Shown: positions 54,100-64,000 of the stretch, one piece after another | How the letters are laid out: the number at the start of each line of letters is the position of its first letter | How positions within the stretch are numbered: the stretch's first letter is position 1 | From: Trichaptum fuscoviolaceum | Taxonomy: Eukaryota; Basidiomycota; Agaricomycetes; Hymenochaetales; Trichaptaceae | Direction of reading: 5' to 3' | DNA length: 64,000 bases | NCBI GenBank assembly: GCA_910574455.1 | Contig: CAJSYZ010000002.1 | Coordinates: 3,869,671-3,933,670 of the forward strand | Notes under the pieces: generated by a model | What the model was told of the DNA's origin: nothing | The model's database searches: none | Seen by the model: the letters and a program-made list of their open reading frames with translations, nothing else | Translations under genes and position numbers: made by a program

Positions 54100-54399
54100 A
54101 TATCACTATGCGGAATTCGTGTCAATCGTGTTGTTTTCGTAGATAACGAGCAGAATAATTGTTCAACGCGGTCATGTATCTATCTGTAGATGATAGAAAT
54201 TGCACATTGATGTCTTCGCTGACGATTTACGAAAAGCGTGTGCACTGCGCACTGTAATTCTGTAAATGCAATGAGAGTAACTTGAAGTCGCGACGCGTCG
54301 ACGCGCAGCTCAAGTTCGCCGGCCGAACGGCTGCGGCATTGCACAGCATAGACAAAGGTTGACAACCGGATTTTTCTTTCTCTCTTATCCACAACTAAC
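54100..54399. other. Intergenic region between ABCC and Yop1-like genes
   Basis: 300 bases between two plus-strand genes: ABCC 3' end and Yop1-like promoter. A GTCGCGACGCGTCGACGCG palindrome-rich patch lies near 54288-54306; otherwise nothing stands out. Confidence 0.5.
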
Positions 54400-55379
54400 A
54401 TGGGTACCATCCACTTCTTCTCAAGATTAGCTTCGTGAGTCTCATGAAGTAAGAAGGGTTGTTGTAGTATTGACATCACTCATTAGTGCCTGGTTTGCCT
54501 TCATCTTGCCCTGTTTTCGTACTTTCCAGGCACTACAGCGCAGGCCTCTGTCAGATCCAGACGTTGAACGCTGGTCCAAATACTGGGTTATCATTGGAGT
54601 CATCATAGCACTTGAATACACGGTGGAATGGCTGGTTAGCTGGTGCGCATTCTTACGTTCTTCCTATACGTCGCACACGGCTTCTAATACTAATCTAAAG
54701 GTTTCCTTTCTACTGGGAAATCCGGACTCTTTTCCTGCTTTTCCTATCTCTTCCGCAAATACAGGTGTGTCAAATGCATTGCATGATTGCAGAGGAAATT
54801 TCTTAAAGAAATTCATTTCGACAGGGTTCGACCTTCATCTATGATCAATATGTCGCGTCCTTCCTTGCGCGCAATGAGGTCGATTTTGATCGGCATATCG
54901 AATCAGCCAAGGCGAACCTGTTCACATTCTTCGCGTCCAGGGTTTCATCTCTGTTGGATAAGGTCATGAAGGCAGTAGGCTACAGTCAATCTTCCGGTCC
55001 AGTGCACTCCGGAGCTGCGCAAGCGCCTACGCAAGATTCCAATGGCAACACGATGCAGGATGCAGCGAAGACGGCGATGAATATGTGGAACACTTATGGC
55101 TCTCCCTATCTTGCTTCGCTTGCAGGTGGACATTCCTCTTCGTCGGCACCACCTACTCCAGCCAGTACGACCTCTCTACCCCAGGCTGTAGGATCATCCA
55201 GTGCAGTTCAATCCAGTCCCTTCTCGGCTGCTGTTCAGTCAAGGAATGGCTTTGCTCCTGAAGCTCAGGTGCCATTGCCAGCTACCCCAGAAGAGATTAA
55301 CCGAGCTCACCAGACACCGGGCTCTGAAAGTTCTACCAATATTCCCCCTTCATTCCCCATTCCGCAACATTTTCAATGA
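54400..55379 (+). CDS. REEP/Yop1 family ER-shaping protein (TB2/DP1/HVA22)
   Basis: Membrane-curving protein of tubular ER. Exons: 54400-54434, 54487-54642, 54701-54764, 54825-55379; 269 aa. The TB2/DP1/HVA22 domain covers about residues 10-110. Two hydrophobic hairpins (AWFAFILPCFRTFQAL and YWVIIGVIIALEYTVEWLV) are followed by WFPFYWEIRTLFLLFLSLPQIQGSTFIYDQYV, the diagnostic block. An amphipathic stretch (FDRHIESAKANLFTFF) and a Ser/Pro/Thr-rich disordered tail follow, longer than yeast Yop1. The exon 2 acceptor at 54486 is the one that keeps the frame. Confidence 0.9.
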
Positions 55380-55547
55380 TCTTTAATACGACTTAATACG
55401 ATAGATCTGGTTCGGTCTCTTCATATATAGTGGCATTTGACAAACAAGCGGGCTACGTGGATGGAGTAAATTAGTTTTTGTTTTGCTTAAAAACTCATCT
55501 TGGTACTTTTGCTCGTTGATCGCGGGAGTCAAGCAATTTCAGTTTAG

Positions 55548-56352
55548 ATGAGAGCCCCAGCACTTCACTTGTCAGCATCTACCACTATGAACTCTGAGTC
55601 GTTGGAAGCAACTCCGATACTCAAGTATCTGAACCTTCCTGAGACATATCAGCCTCAGCCCTCTGAACACCCAATAGAATTCTTACGAAAACATCTGCGA
55701 GATCTCCCGCCACAGTTGCTTCAACACTTCTCTGCGTCCACAACGCCCAAAGAGCGCACCGTTCTTCCAATCATCAGGAACAGACGTCTCAGATACACCA
55801 CCTTCAGACCCTCCGAACTTTCCTTCGACGTCGCTAAGGATAAATGGCCGACTCTCTGGCCCGGCCGAGAACGGCCAGGACAGAACGAGCGCATCGAGGA
55901 GAAGAAGTGGGCGGATAGAGAGTTTCTAGGAGGCCAGAAACAGCACGTCGGGAAGCTAGGCTCAATGCTAGGAGATTATGCAGAAGAAAGGGAGGCAGAC
56001 CGTATTCGAATGCTGAAGCGACAAGCTGCAGAGGATGCATTTACCCCGGAAGAGGAAGATGATGATAGCGAAGACATGGATGAGGAAGATCCTGTCGATC
56101 TATCAGAGGACACATTTGACGAGATGAAAAGGACCTTTGAACGTGCGATTCAAGAGAGATTTATCTATGGTACCTTAGACGTGAGTACAGTCTTCAATGG
56201 ATTTAATTCACACATTAATTCATTTGTAGTCAATAGATTATGATTCAATTGATTGGGACGACCAGTGGGATATGGACAATGACAGGAGAGACGAGGAGCG
56301 GTGGTTTGATGAAGAAGAAGAAAGTGATGGAGTTCCGATGTCACTGGAGTAA
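55548..56352 (+). CDS. CCDC97-like (DUF2052) acidic protein
   Basis: Homolog of CCDC97, reported to associate with the SF3B part of the spliceosome in animals; the function in fungi is inferred. Two exons, 55548-56180 and 56230-56352; 251 aa. Features: RNRRLRYTTF near the middle, DREFLGGQKQHV, an acidic run, then ERFIYGTLD joined across the intron to SIDYDSIDWDDQWD and DEERWFDEEEES, which is the family's strongest signature. A second Met at 55587 (MNSESLEATPIL) fits homologs better and may be the real start. The stop is 49 bp from the stop of the converging peptidase gene. Confidence 0.82.
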
Positions 56353-56401
56353 AGTCTAGCATACATGAAGAAGCTACGCCGCCATATCAACCTCGCCATG
56401 C

Positions 56402-58520
56402 TCAACTATTGACTACACCTGCCCCGTGCTGCCAAGGGCTCACACGCTTCGTGAATGGAGTGGCCTGTTCCTCCGAAACATCTACAGGAGCAGTGGCAGA
56501 CTTATACAAGCTGAGCCAGGATTTCATCGATTCTAATGCTTCGTTTTGGACCGCAAGAATGGTCGCATCCGCTTCACCAGATGAGGCAAGCATATCGGAG
56601 CAGTGGAACCCACCCCCTTGTGCAATCGGTTGGAGGGATGTACTTCTACTCGATATGAACTCGGACGATACAGTAGCATCTCGCCACGGGTCACCTGTCC
56701 CGCCTTTCAGTTTAGAGCTTAGCCAACGAATTTTCAGAATTACCCACGTTGACCGTTTGCGAAGAACAATCGCTCTACCGATACATTCCATCCACCGTAC
56801 GCTGTATTTGTTGCATTAATGTTCGGAGCAGCGGGACTCATGAACGTGTCGGGAAACCAATAAGTGCATTGACGCTAAGTTTGGATCGTTAGACGTATCT
56901 AGGACAGGAATGAGGCGCATACTTCATCGTATATCGGTTGAATGAGTCTGGATGAGATACTCGGTGATCCTGATGGAGCGCCCGTTTGAAAAAACCCAAC
57001 CTCATTGCATCTATATCAAGTTAGCAGAAGACTCTTCCACCTGTCATAAACTCACATTATCCACTCCCAAGACCGCGCAGCATTATTGACGACAGGGTTG
57101 ATGTAGTAATACGAAGAGGAGTCATACGTTCCTAAGCAAGTACTTCGCTGGAATTAGCAGCGCGTATCGCAATCGCAAAACCTGAGGATTATTCCTACTC
57201 GGGGTCCGAGTGTCCGCATACTATTTATGTCTGGCGTAAGTATTTCTCTTACCTATCCTATTGAAACTTGCTTACATTGATTGTAATACGTTTGGTTCCA
57301 AAGCGTACCCCAGGCAGTGAGAGCATACTGCAGGCCCCATCCTGAGGCTCCTGCCGTTTCGCCATTTTTTACTTCTAGAGCATCACAGAATTCGTAGAAT
57401 GCAGAGCCTGCGCCTGTCGTTGGCTGAAGGCTTTGCCATGTCCAAAGATTGTTGCGCACTGACAACACATTAGAAATGTTGCAAAACGACGAGGACTTCA
57501 AGTTGCTCACATGCGCCTGCAGCATCGTCCAAATGGGTTATTGCGCCTAGACCGAAGTTGCTCAAAACAGATTGTATCTCCGCCTGTGATCCGTTGGTGA
57601 AAGTTGCATCAACATAAGTGACAACAGCTTGGACATCGGCGGAACAGTTTTGGGGCATGAACTGACGGATGGGTTCAAAGTAAGCCCAGAAGTCGGTGCT
57701 AGCCTGGACGACTGCAGATGAAGCATAACCAGCAAAGAACACCCCCGGTTTGCTACGATACCGTGCTTAATGGATATTACTCTATCAGCGAAGAAAACCT
57801 CACGTACGTCACCATGGTCCAGCTCACCAATGCTCCTAGATAGCATCAGATACGGAGGTTATTGAGAAACACTCTGACATACCTGAATAACTGCCTCCAA
57901 TAAGAATCCAGGGCGTCCTGTTGGCGGTCGTTTCATTAGCATACGGCATTGGCAACTGGACGTTCTGAGCGAAGTATGCGAGATCATCTATAGCTTGCTG
58001 TACTGTATGCACTTTGAAGCTATCTTCGCTGAGGTTATTGTAGGGATTAGAGAGGCCGAAGAATCTGTGCTCGAGGACTACCGTTGCGCCCGTTTGCTGT
58101 TGAGCAATCATTCCATTTATCGTTTTGTTGGTAAGGTAACTAGTATAGCCTGTATATGATCGGTGTCAACGAGGTTGAGGAAGTACTGACATGCGACTTA
58201 CCGTCTCCTGCCACCTCTCCTGGGGTCATCAACACGACTGGACCTCCAGGCTCGTAGAATTCATACGTGAACCAGTATCGTTGGTGAAAAGTACCCAGAT
58301 TGAGATTGTTATGATCAATCGGCTGAAGAAAATAGTACACTTGCGAATAGGGGGGAAGTTGTGTACCGTTCTGAGTTGTGACAGGTACCGTATCGTCGAA
58401 TGTAATCCTTGGCAGAGCCGCCGATGGAGGCATGTTCCCATGGGGTCTGCCATCAGGGAGTACCGCAAAGGCGCAAGAACACAAAGCGAGCAGAGCCACG
58501 GACAAAGACCAGACAACCAT
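56402..58520 (-). CDS. Secreted serine peptidase, family S28 (prolyl carboxypeptidase-like)
   Basis: Probable secreted or vacuolar proline-specific peptidase. Exons 5' to 3': 58202-58520, 57883-58149, 57808-57835, 57511-57752, 57276-57458, 57199-57220, 57056-57142, 56923-57010, 56748-56874, 56402-56694; 551 aa. The signal peptide is MVVWSLSVALLALCSCAFA. FHQRYWFTYEFYEPGGPV, LEHRFFGLSNPY and the nucleophile motif GGSYSGAL identify S28. The charge-relay Asp is likely in RDPWRDAT and the His in GGFHCSDM. Several Asn-X-Ser/Thr sites suggest glycosylation. Exons of 28 and 22 nt are required; the 22-nt exon encodes CGHSDP next to CLGTYD. An upstream in-frame Met at 58562 would lengthen the N-terminus by 14 residues. 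Confidence 0.9.
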
Positions 58521-59100
58521 CTTAAGAGTCACGGTCGTCGCATAATAGCAGCTTGCCTTCATTTTAAAGTTAAATCAGCCATTGCGGAAAATTTCAGTCA
58601 CTTTGAATGCGGAAATCGCGGATTATTTCTGCGGTTGGTCGAAAAGAAGCAAGTAGGATAGACTTGAATCCCAGAAACCGCTGTCCCGTTTTGACCCCTC
58701 AGAGGCAAAGCGCGAGGTACTGGGTAACAAGTCACCTCCGATGCTTTTCAGTGCGTCTCAAGCATAGGTCATATGGGACATTAATCCCGATAGAACTCCT
58801 TTAGAATGTGCCACATCCACAGGTCTGCTCTTTATTTATCCTCGCCGTCGATATGCCAAGACTGTTGACTTACGTTCCGACAGCGAATATCGCATCGTTG
58901 AGACTTCGTAACTGCACCAGGGGGCGAGAGACAATAGTTCGGGCTCGTAGTTTACAGCGAGGAAAAGTTACAGCAAAGCGAAATAATTAGCCTTTGAAGT
59001 TAATTAGCCTTGAATGATCAACAATGGACAGTGGGTTGTAAGATATAGCACAAACCTCGACAACCAGCAGGCCAAGGATAGAGAATAAGGTAAATGGCTA
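58521..59100. other. Intergenic region between S28 peptidase and BCL7-like gene
   Basis: 580 bases containing the peptidase promoter and the 3' end of the BCL7-like gene, both minus strand. No gene, tRNA or repeat recognised. Confidence 0.5.
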
Positions 59101-59830
59101 TTATTCCATCGGCACAGACTGGAATGGATCGTCACTGGAGTTCATGACTTCTCCGCCGAGAAGTGAGTCTGCTGCTTGTAGCTGCGAAAGATCTCCAGAA
59201 TCTTCAAATTGCGTCCCGTCTGGTCCGAGCTGTGACATGTCGAGGTCCTCTATGTCGCCACCGAGTTCTTCTGGCACATGAAGAGAGGTACCTCCTACTA
59301 CGCTAAGCGCTTCTGGCACGTCGTTGCTAGACTCCAGAGTTTTAAGGTCGCCGTCCAGGACTGACCCGTCCACTTCTAGCGCCGGAGTGGGCGAATCGGG
59401 TACTAAGGACATGGACAATGGATGGGGTTTGGGAAGAGCTGGTGTGACATCTTCCGATTCTTGAGCTGGGACTGGTTCTGAGACTGCTCTTGAAGCCGCT
59501 TCAGCTCCGACTGAGGTGGCCTGCTCGTCCTGATCCAAATCCTCAAATCCCTCCGGTTCATCTGGTAGAGGAGCGAGTGGTAAATCGGGTTCCTCTTCGT
59601 CATCGCTAAATTGCTGACATGGTTTTGAGCTTATATCGTATGTTCACATATACTACCATCCATACCTGTTTCTTTTCCGACTTCACCCATTTATATACCT
59701 TCAAAGTAGAGCCTGGTGCTTCCTGATATGTCACCCAAACTTTCTCCCAACACGGCACTGGCTGCATAAGCTGGCGACGAGCAGCCTCAGTCGTCGCCAC
59801 GCTTATACCGATCCTCCTCCTTGTCGCCAT
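59101..59830 (-). CDS. Small acidic protein with BCL7-like N-terminus
   Basis: Two exons, 59666-59830 and 59101-59613; 225 aa. The first about 55 residues (MATRRRIGISVATTEAARRQ, then WEKVWVTYQ and LKVYKWV) resemble the BCL7 N-terminal region, whose core in animals is WEKKWVTVGDTSLRIYKWV. Animal BCL7 proteins are subunits of SWI/SNF (BAF) complexes. The remaining residues are acidic and Pro/Ser-rich, with FSDDEEE just after the intron. The match is short, so the family call is tentative. It is divergent from MED7, 157 bp apart. Confidence 0.65.
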
Positions 59831-59987
59831 AACAAGGTAAAATTTAAGATCGGTATTGTGAGTTGGTACTAATCCGAAGGTCTACGATGTAGATCGTACC
59901 GATGACGAACGACTCGGAGAGTCTCACGTGACCGTGACGACGACGTAGCACACAGGAGTTCAGCCCCGGATCGACATTCACACCGAC

Positions 59988-61078
59988 ATGGACGACGACC
60001 AAGAGACAGAGCTCAGAAACCCTTTTCCTGCACCTCCTTCACACTACCAAAACTACACATCTCACAATCTTGAAATATTAAGACTACTGAACTCTAGGAT
60101 CGAAGAAGCTGGCGGAGACGATCGCAAACAGCGAGATATATTAGCTGACCAGAAGGATGTACCAGAATGGCCTCTTAAGCAGCTAGAGAAACCTCGGGTA
60201 GACTGGATCCTCGAAGAAGGGCACTACAATGTCTATGGAGATACTTGGTTTGTATGTTGCTGCAAAGAAGAGATGCTATGGGCATTTTTCTGAAGGTCTT
60301 CGGTTCTTTAGGTCAAGGAAAAGATTCCATCATTGGGCGAACTAGGTGGCCATCAACTGTATCCCGAAGATCCCGCTGTCGGTGAGGAAGTGTCCTATAC
60401 TCTTGACATGCACACTGCTCAGACAGATCATCTTGCAGATCGCAGACCTGCACTTCTCTCTATTCTTCGCTCGCTCCTCTTGACATACTCCTTGTTACTG
60501 AAAGCTCTACTCCTCCCCCCACCGAGTCCCCATTCAGCAGATCCACCGGAATGGCAGAAACATATCGAATGGATGACGATCATGGCTCAGAATATCATGA
60601 GTGCAGCGAACGATCTGCGGCCTGTGCAAGCACGATTTAACCTGGAAACCATGATGAAGCGACAACTGCAGCTGCGACGTGAAGAAACTTCTTCTATTCA
60701 TAGGTAACATAAATTCTCTTCTGTATATAAACCATAGCTCAATCTACCTTAGGAAATGCGATGACCTACAGCGTAAGCTGGACGACTTGAAGGCCATTGC
60801 GTTGGACTCGGTAAGTCATACATAAGCTATTGTAGTACCATAGGACTAACTTCATATGTTTAAAGTCAAGGGTACGAAGGCTCACTTTATCCCCATCAAT
60901 GCGCTGAAGCGATTGAGTTTGACAGGCGAGAGAATTTGTTTTGAGCGACGGCGTGCAATCGGTGATGACTTCAACTGGCCACTGGTCTGAATCGAAAGCT
61001 CATCTTACTATTGTTCAGGCCATGTCGAGTGAGACATTGTCTACAGTTGATGTTCTTGAGTGGGCCGAGGCCTCATAA
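59988..61078 (+). CDS. MED7: Mediator subunit 7 (MED7)
   Basis: Middle-module subunit of Mediator, linking regulators to RNA polymerase II. Proposed exons: 59988-60251, 60312-60703, 60753-60810, 60866-60871, 60926-61078; 290 aa. Core features are RNPFPAPPSHYQNYT near the N-terminus, VPEWPLKQLEKPRVDWI, LGGHQLYPE, then the helical LLSILRSLLLTYSLLLKALL and the segment EWQKHIEWMTIMAQNIMSAANDLRPVQAR. A C-terminal coiled coil includes KCDDLQRKLDDLKAIA. The C-terminus is uncertain. A 6-nt exon plus a last exon ending DVLEWAEAS gives a clean open tail, but reading straight on from 60866 stops at 60907 (251 aa), and no splicing after exon 3 stops soon after 60810. Confidence 0.85.
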
Positions 61079-61610
61079 TGATCTTCTCCGCTGATTCTTT
61101 AAATGTACATTACATTGTAACCCCACATGTGAGGTATTTTGTTCTGTTCTGTTTGGTTGCGGCTAACATTTGGAAAACTTGACAGTCTCTCATCCTACTC
61201 AAAGCTGAAAGAATCAGCAATACTCAAAACTTGCCATGGCAGACTAGCCATGGCAGACTAGCCAAAGAGCGTGACATGGAACCTACTTGGTGCTATATGC
61301 CAGATAGACGATGGTCTTAATGATGGATGGCTTTACGTGCGGCATTGCTCCCTATAAGAGTGGCTGATTTTGACGAATGGATTCATGCCCTCGGGAATTG
61401 ATTGTTACAGCGCAGGCTCATGGGGTCCTTGTCTCGATTGTCGCCCAACAGGAGGCTGAAACTGGGGATGAAAAGGAATTGAGAGGAGTGCATGGCAAGC
61501 AAACCACTGAGGGAAAAGCAAGGAAAATAGAAGAGATGTTACGGAATTCGACTCAGTGTGGCTTGCGTAATCCTATGATGAATAGAAGGAAGTAGGTAAG
61601 CAAAACAATA

Positions 61611-61779
61611 ATTCCCGCGACCCCGTAGGGTTCGCTTGGGTACCTTAGGAAAACGCAACTGTCCGGATTCTCTGCGAAAACTGATCCGGTCACGTGAAAT
61701 TGCCTTTATGGGTAATTAACCCTTTATGGTAGGAGCTCCAGTCATGTGATGGTTTACCTACAACAGCAGGTTGTTTCCA
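61611..61779. repeat. Direct repeat, copy 1 (169 bp)
   Basis: Starts ATTCCCGCGACCCCGTAGGG and ends AGCAGGTTGTTTCCA. It matches copy 2 along nearly its whole length with scattered substitutions and small indels. The first 25 bases fold as an imperfect hairpin (GCGACCCC/GGGTTCGC, one mismatch). A CACGTG palindrome lies in the middle. The downstream flank diverges from that of copy 2 soon after 61779. Confidence 0.85.
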
Positions 61780-62809
61780 TGCGAATTTGACTGCATTCTC
61801 CGTCGTCGCCAACGTAGAATCTTTGGCCTCCATCAAGCATTCGAAGGTGCTGCGCAGCAAACACCTCTTCAATAACTAGTTATGTTCTCGCTATTGTGAT
61901 CAAATGGCCAATCATAGGCGCTTTCTCAAAGCCAAGCCAGAACAGTATAAAGGGTACGTAAACATAAATTTTCACGAATGAACGGCCGCTCATATCTAGT
62001 CGCACAAGGCAGCCAATGCTTCACCACATAGCCGGGCATACAAGGATGCCGCCATACTCTCCATCTCAACGATTGTCCGAAGACCTATCTAATATTCATC
62101 CGCCACAGAGACCACCTTCCCCACCTCTAAATTTCCACGAAACCGGGCATGCAGACGCGGTTTGGAAGTAACGGGGGTGACCGCCGTTTGCGTAAGCTAC
62201 TCTGCATATGCAGGGGACCGAAGGCCGTCTTCCGTCACATTCCACAGCCTGAGTGCAGAGGGCGGCATTGCCGCCACCATGATGGCGTGTAGGCCTGTAG
62301 GCTGAAGTACCCAGGAACAGTTGTGGCATATCTCGAAAGTGGCGGTTGAGACTGGCGGTGAGACTCGGTGGTTGGACTACCTCTCGGAAGTGGCCTCGTA
62401 ACCACAAGGAGGGGTTCATAATGAAGAACCGGAAAGGTTGCACAAGCGGTGACTGTCGCAGCAGCGGGTGAACTCGAGACTGCAACCACTTGGATCTACC
62501 TCCCAATTTCAAGCTCATCTGTAGTGATGTGATCTTGGCTTGCTCGTGACTGACAGTTGTAGACCTGTGCCGGTTGCTGAGGGTGACATCTACTTTACAT
62601 GCCACCTTCTTGGGCAGTCGAAGTTGGCAAAGGATTCAAATGTATAGATAGTAATAGACTTCTGTATGTAAAAATGATTTTCTTTTCTTTCTCTTACAAT
62701 AACTTCATGCCCATTGATGGGTAGCGGGCTCTGCTGTGAGGAACTCGCAGCCACTAACTGCTTGTCAGAGAAAGTGGGGGTTGAAAAAAGAAGCAAAACA
62801 GTATCATAA

Positions 62810-63003
62810 ATTCCCGCTACCCCTTGGGTAGCTGGGTATTCCCGCGACCTGTAGAGGTCGCTTGGGTACCTTAGGAAAACGCAACTGTGTCGATTCTCTG
62901 CGAAAACTGATCCGGTCACGTGAATTGCCTTTATGGGTAAATAACCCTTTTAGGCAGGTGATACAGTCATGTGATAACTACCTTTCATAGCAGGTTGTTT
63001 CCA
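62810..63003. repeat. Direct repeat, copy 2 (166 bp) with an extra hairpin unit at its left
   Basis: Bases 62838-63003 match copy 1. Immediately to the left, 62810-62837 repeats only the hairpin unit. Both units begin ATTCCCGC and close as perfect stems: GCTACCC/GGGTAGC (62816-62832) and GCGACCT/AGGTCGC (62844-62861). The stem bases differ between units but pairing is kept. Confidence 0.85.
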
Positions 63004-63280
63004 CACGTTCTTGACTCATCCAAGTCAGCAACAACAGCAGTGTCTCCGTGTCTACACCCTGCAGCGGTGCAATGCCAACTTTGTCTGTGAGGACATCCAA
63101 CACTGGCGACGAGCGGACACCAAGCGCATCTGTATCAGGTGCAGTGAGCATTGTAGCTGCCGGAAACACGGGGAGAACTGCTCAAGCACAGCTGGTCCTG
63201 CTGCACGTCCAAGCTCAAATTGTGGCACATGGGTACGTGGCCCGGGCTTTGAGTGGGCACGCCGCGTCCTCCCTGGCTGA

Positions 63281-64000
63281 ATCACAGGTTGCTTAACTGG
63301 AAGTCGGCACAAGGAACGAAGGCGGGTTGTCGGCGGCGGGACTGGGAATGATGGTGTCTTTGCGAATGTCACTGCGAAACTGAGTCTCTCCAAGGTCATA
63401 GTGGAAGGTGAGCCTAATTTGCTGCATTAGCAGATTGCTTCTTTACTTTGTAGTCTAACGGGTCTGTTTCAGCTACTTTTGCATCCCATATTCAATAGAA
63501 GACAGTGTCAATGTTATACTGGAGGAGACAGAGAAGGATGCACCACCTTTGTACGCCGCCGATCAGGTGGATGTTGTCCCGCCGGACTGGGAGACAACAG
63601 ACTGGGAGATGACAGCCCATGCGCCTTCGTCCTTATTGCCGGGAATGATGCTTCAAGGCGAGCGCCCGATTGATGGTCTCGCAACAGGCACGCTCTTCTC
63701 ATTTGCTTGGAACATGCTCGTTTCCATTTGCATCCAATTCGTGGGCTTTCCGCTTACCTACCTCTTGCATACTACACATGCGGCGAAGCTTTGTGCTTGT
63801 GCTGGTCTTGGCTTGCCGCTGCTGCAATATGGGTTTGCGTTGAGGACGGACAAGGATGACAAAGGCATAGGCACGAATGCCAGTGGTGAAGAGAGCATGT
63901 GGGGCGGCTGGGGAAATCCTGAGGACACTGTACCTTTACCGGCGCTGACGTTTGATACAGCTGCGGCTGCTGAAAGTTGGGAAGCTACTCACAATGGGAC
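63281..64000 (+). CDS. Bsd2/NDFIP-like membrane protein, partial and diverged (possible pseudogene)
   Basis: Resembles the Bsd2/NDFIP family (DUF2370), adaptors that recruit Rsp5/NEDD4 ubiquitin ligases to membrane cargo such as metal transporters. The frame is open from 63281 to 63407 and, after an intron (63408-63498), from 63499 to the window edge. The first part ends NDGVFANVTAKLS, and the second has DAPPLYAADQVDVVPPDWETT (PPxY is altered to PPLY, still a PY motif), LPTG-like GLATGTLFSFAWNMLVS, then QFVGFPLTYLLHTTHAAKL and GLGLPLLQYGFALR. Oddities: no recognisable N-terminal exons upstream, an apparent local duplication (WETTDWEMT), and changes at usually constant sites (Gly-Ser-Arg-Ala-Gly region reads CACAG). 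The start is unknown and 63281 merely follows a stop codon. It sits 280 bp from a repeat copy, so a truncated paralog is plausible. Confidence 0.68.

Larger units (their letters stand above)
61079..63280. other. Repeat-bearing region without a confident gene
   Basis: About 2.2 kb downstream of MED7. It holds two copies of a 166-169 bp direct repeat (61611-61779 and 62838-63003) and a short plus-strand frame at 62016-62171 (51 codons, proline-rich, ending VWK) with no known match. Minus-strand frames such as 62096-62605 show no family motif. The stretch looks like degraded accessory DNA. Confidence 0.5.

Noticed and set aside
62016..62171. 51-codon plus-strand proline-rich frame ending VWK
   Set aside because: Looks somewhat coding but has no match I recognise, and extending it through a possible intron gives only short, unconvincing tails.
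62096..62605. 169-codon minus-strand frame in the repeat-bearing right region
   Set aside because: No recognisable motif, unusual composition, and overlapping frames of similar length; treated as chance.
61611..63003. LTR retrotransposon with the two repeat copies as LTRs
   Set aside because: The copies do not begin TG and end CA, the interior shows no gag/pol, primer-binding site or polypurine tract, and copy 2 has an extra hairpin unit outside.

Overview
The window looks like nuclear DNA of a filamentous basidiomycete, most likely an Agaricomycete. Genes are packed on both strands and split by many introns of about 50-60 nt. The encoded set is typically fungal: a Tea1-type kelch protein, the exocyst subunit Sec8, a CBM1-tagged GH5 endoglucanase, a Yor1-like ABCC transporter, an S28 peptidase, a Zn2Cys6 regulator and a Bsd2-like protein. 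The species cannot be named from the sequence alone. All exon models below were built by hand, by reading splice consensus, requiring the reading frame to close, and comparing with remembered family motifs. In every complete model the exon lengths sum to a multiple of three.

Layout. 1-616 (-): N-terminal part of an unknown protein. 1835-7104 (+): Tea1-like kelch/coiled-coil protein. 7468-12601 (-): RRP5. 12602-14356: gene-poor, AT-rich, with a 431-bp MITE. 14357-15235 (+): SF3A2/Prp11. 15345-17835 (-): LSG1. 18175-19991 (-): CBM1-GH5. 20975-22235 (+): LYR protein. 22361-26916 (-): SEC8. 27058-28277 (+): lipid-droplet hydrolase. 28607-33070 (-): HLTF/Rad5-like SNF2-RING protein. 34158-35464 (-): RNase III/dsRBD protein. 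35712-37014 (-): mitochondrial uL24. 37427-43823 (-): CHD/Mit1-like remodeler. 44257-47880 (-): Zn2Cys6 factor. 48717-54099 (+): ABCC transporter. 54400-55379 (+): Yop1/REEP. 55548-56352 (+): CCDC97-like. 56402-58520 (-): S28 peptidase. 59101-59830 (-): BCL7-like. 59988-61078 (+): MED7. 61079-63280: repeats and no confident gene. About 63281-64000 (+): partial, diverged Bsd2/NDFIP-like gene.

How the genes relate. This is not a metabolic cluster. The left third is rich in RNA and ribosome functions (RRP5, SF3A2, LSG1). The centre carries two SNF2-family ATPases plus a zinc-cluster regulator, all on the minus strand. Three genes act in polar growth or trafficking (Tea1, Sec8, Yop1). Secreted or nutritional functions are limited to the GH5 and the S28 peptidase. 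Several neighbours share short divergent promoters (SEC8 and the hydrolase, 141 bp) or converge within about 50-125 bp.

The most unusual features are very small exons (down to 3-9 nt) in at least five genes, two apparent GC-AG introns, a MITE with TA target duplication, and a 166-169 bp direct repeat on the right whose ends carry hairpins with compensating base changes.
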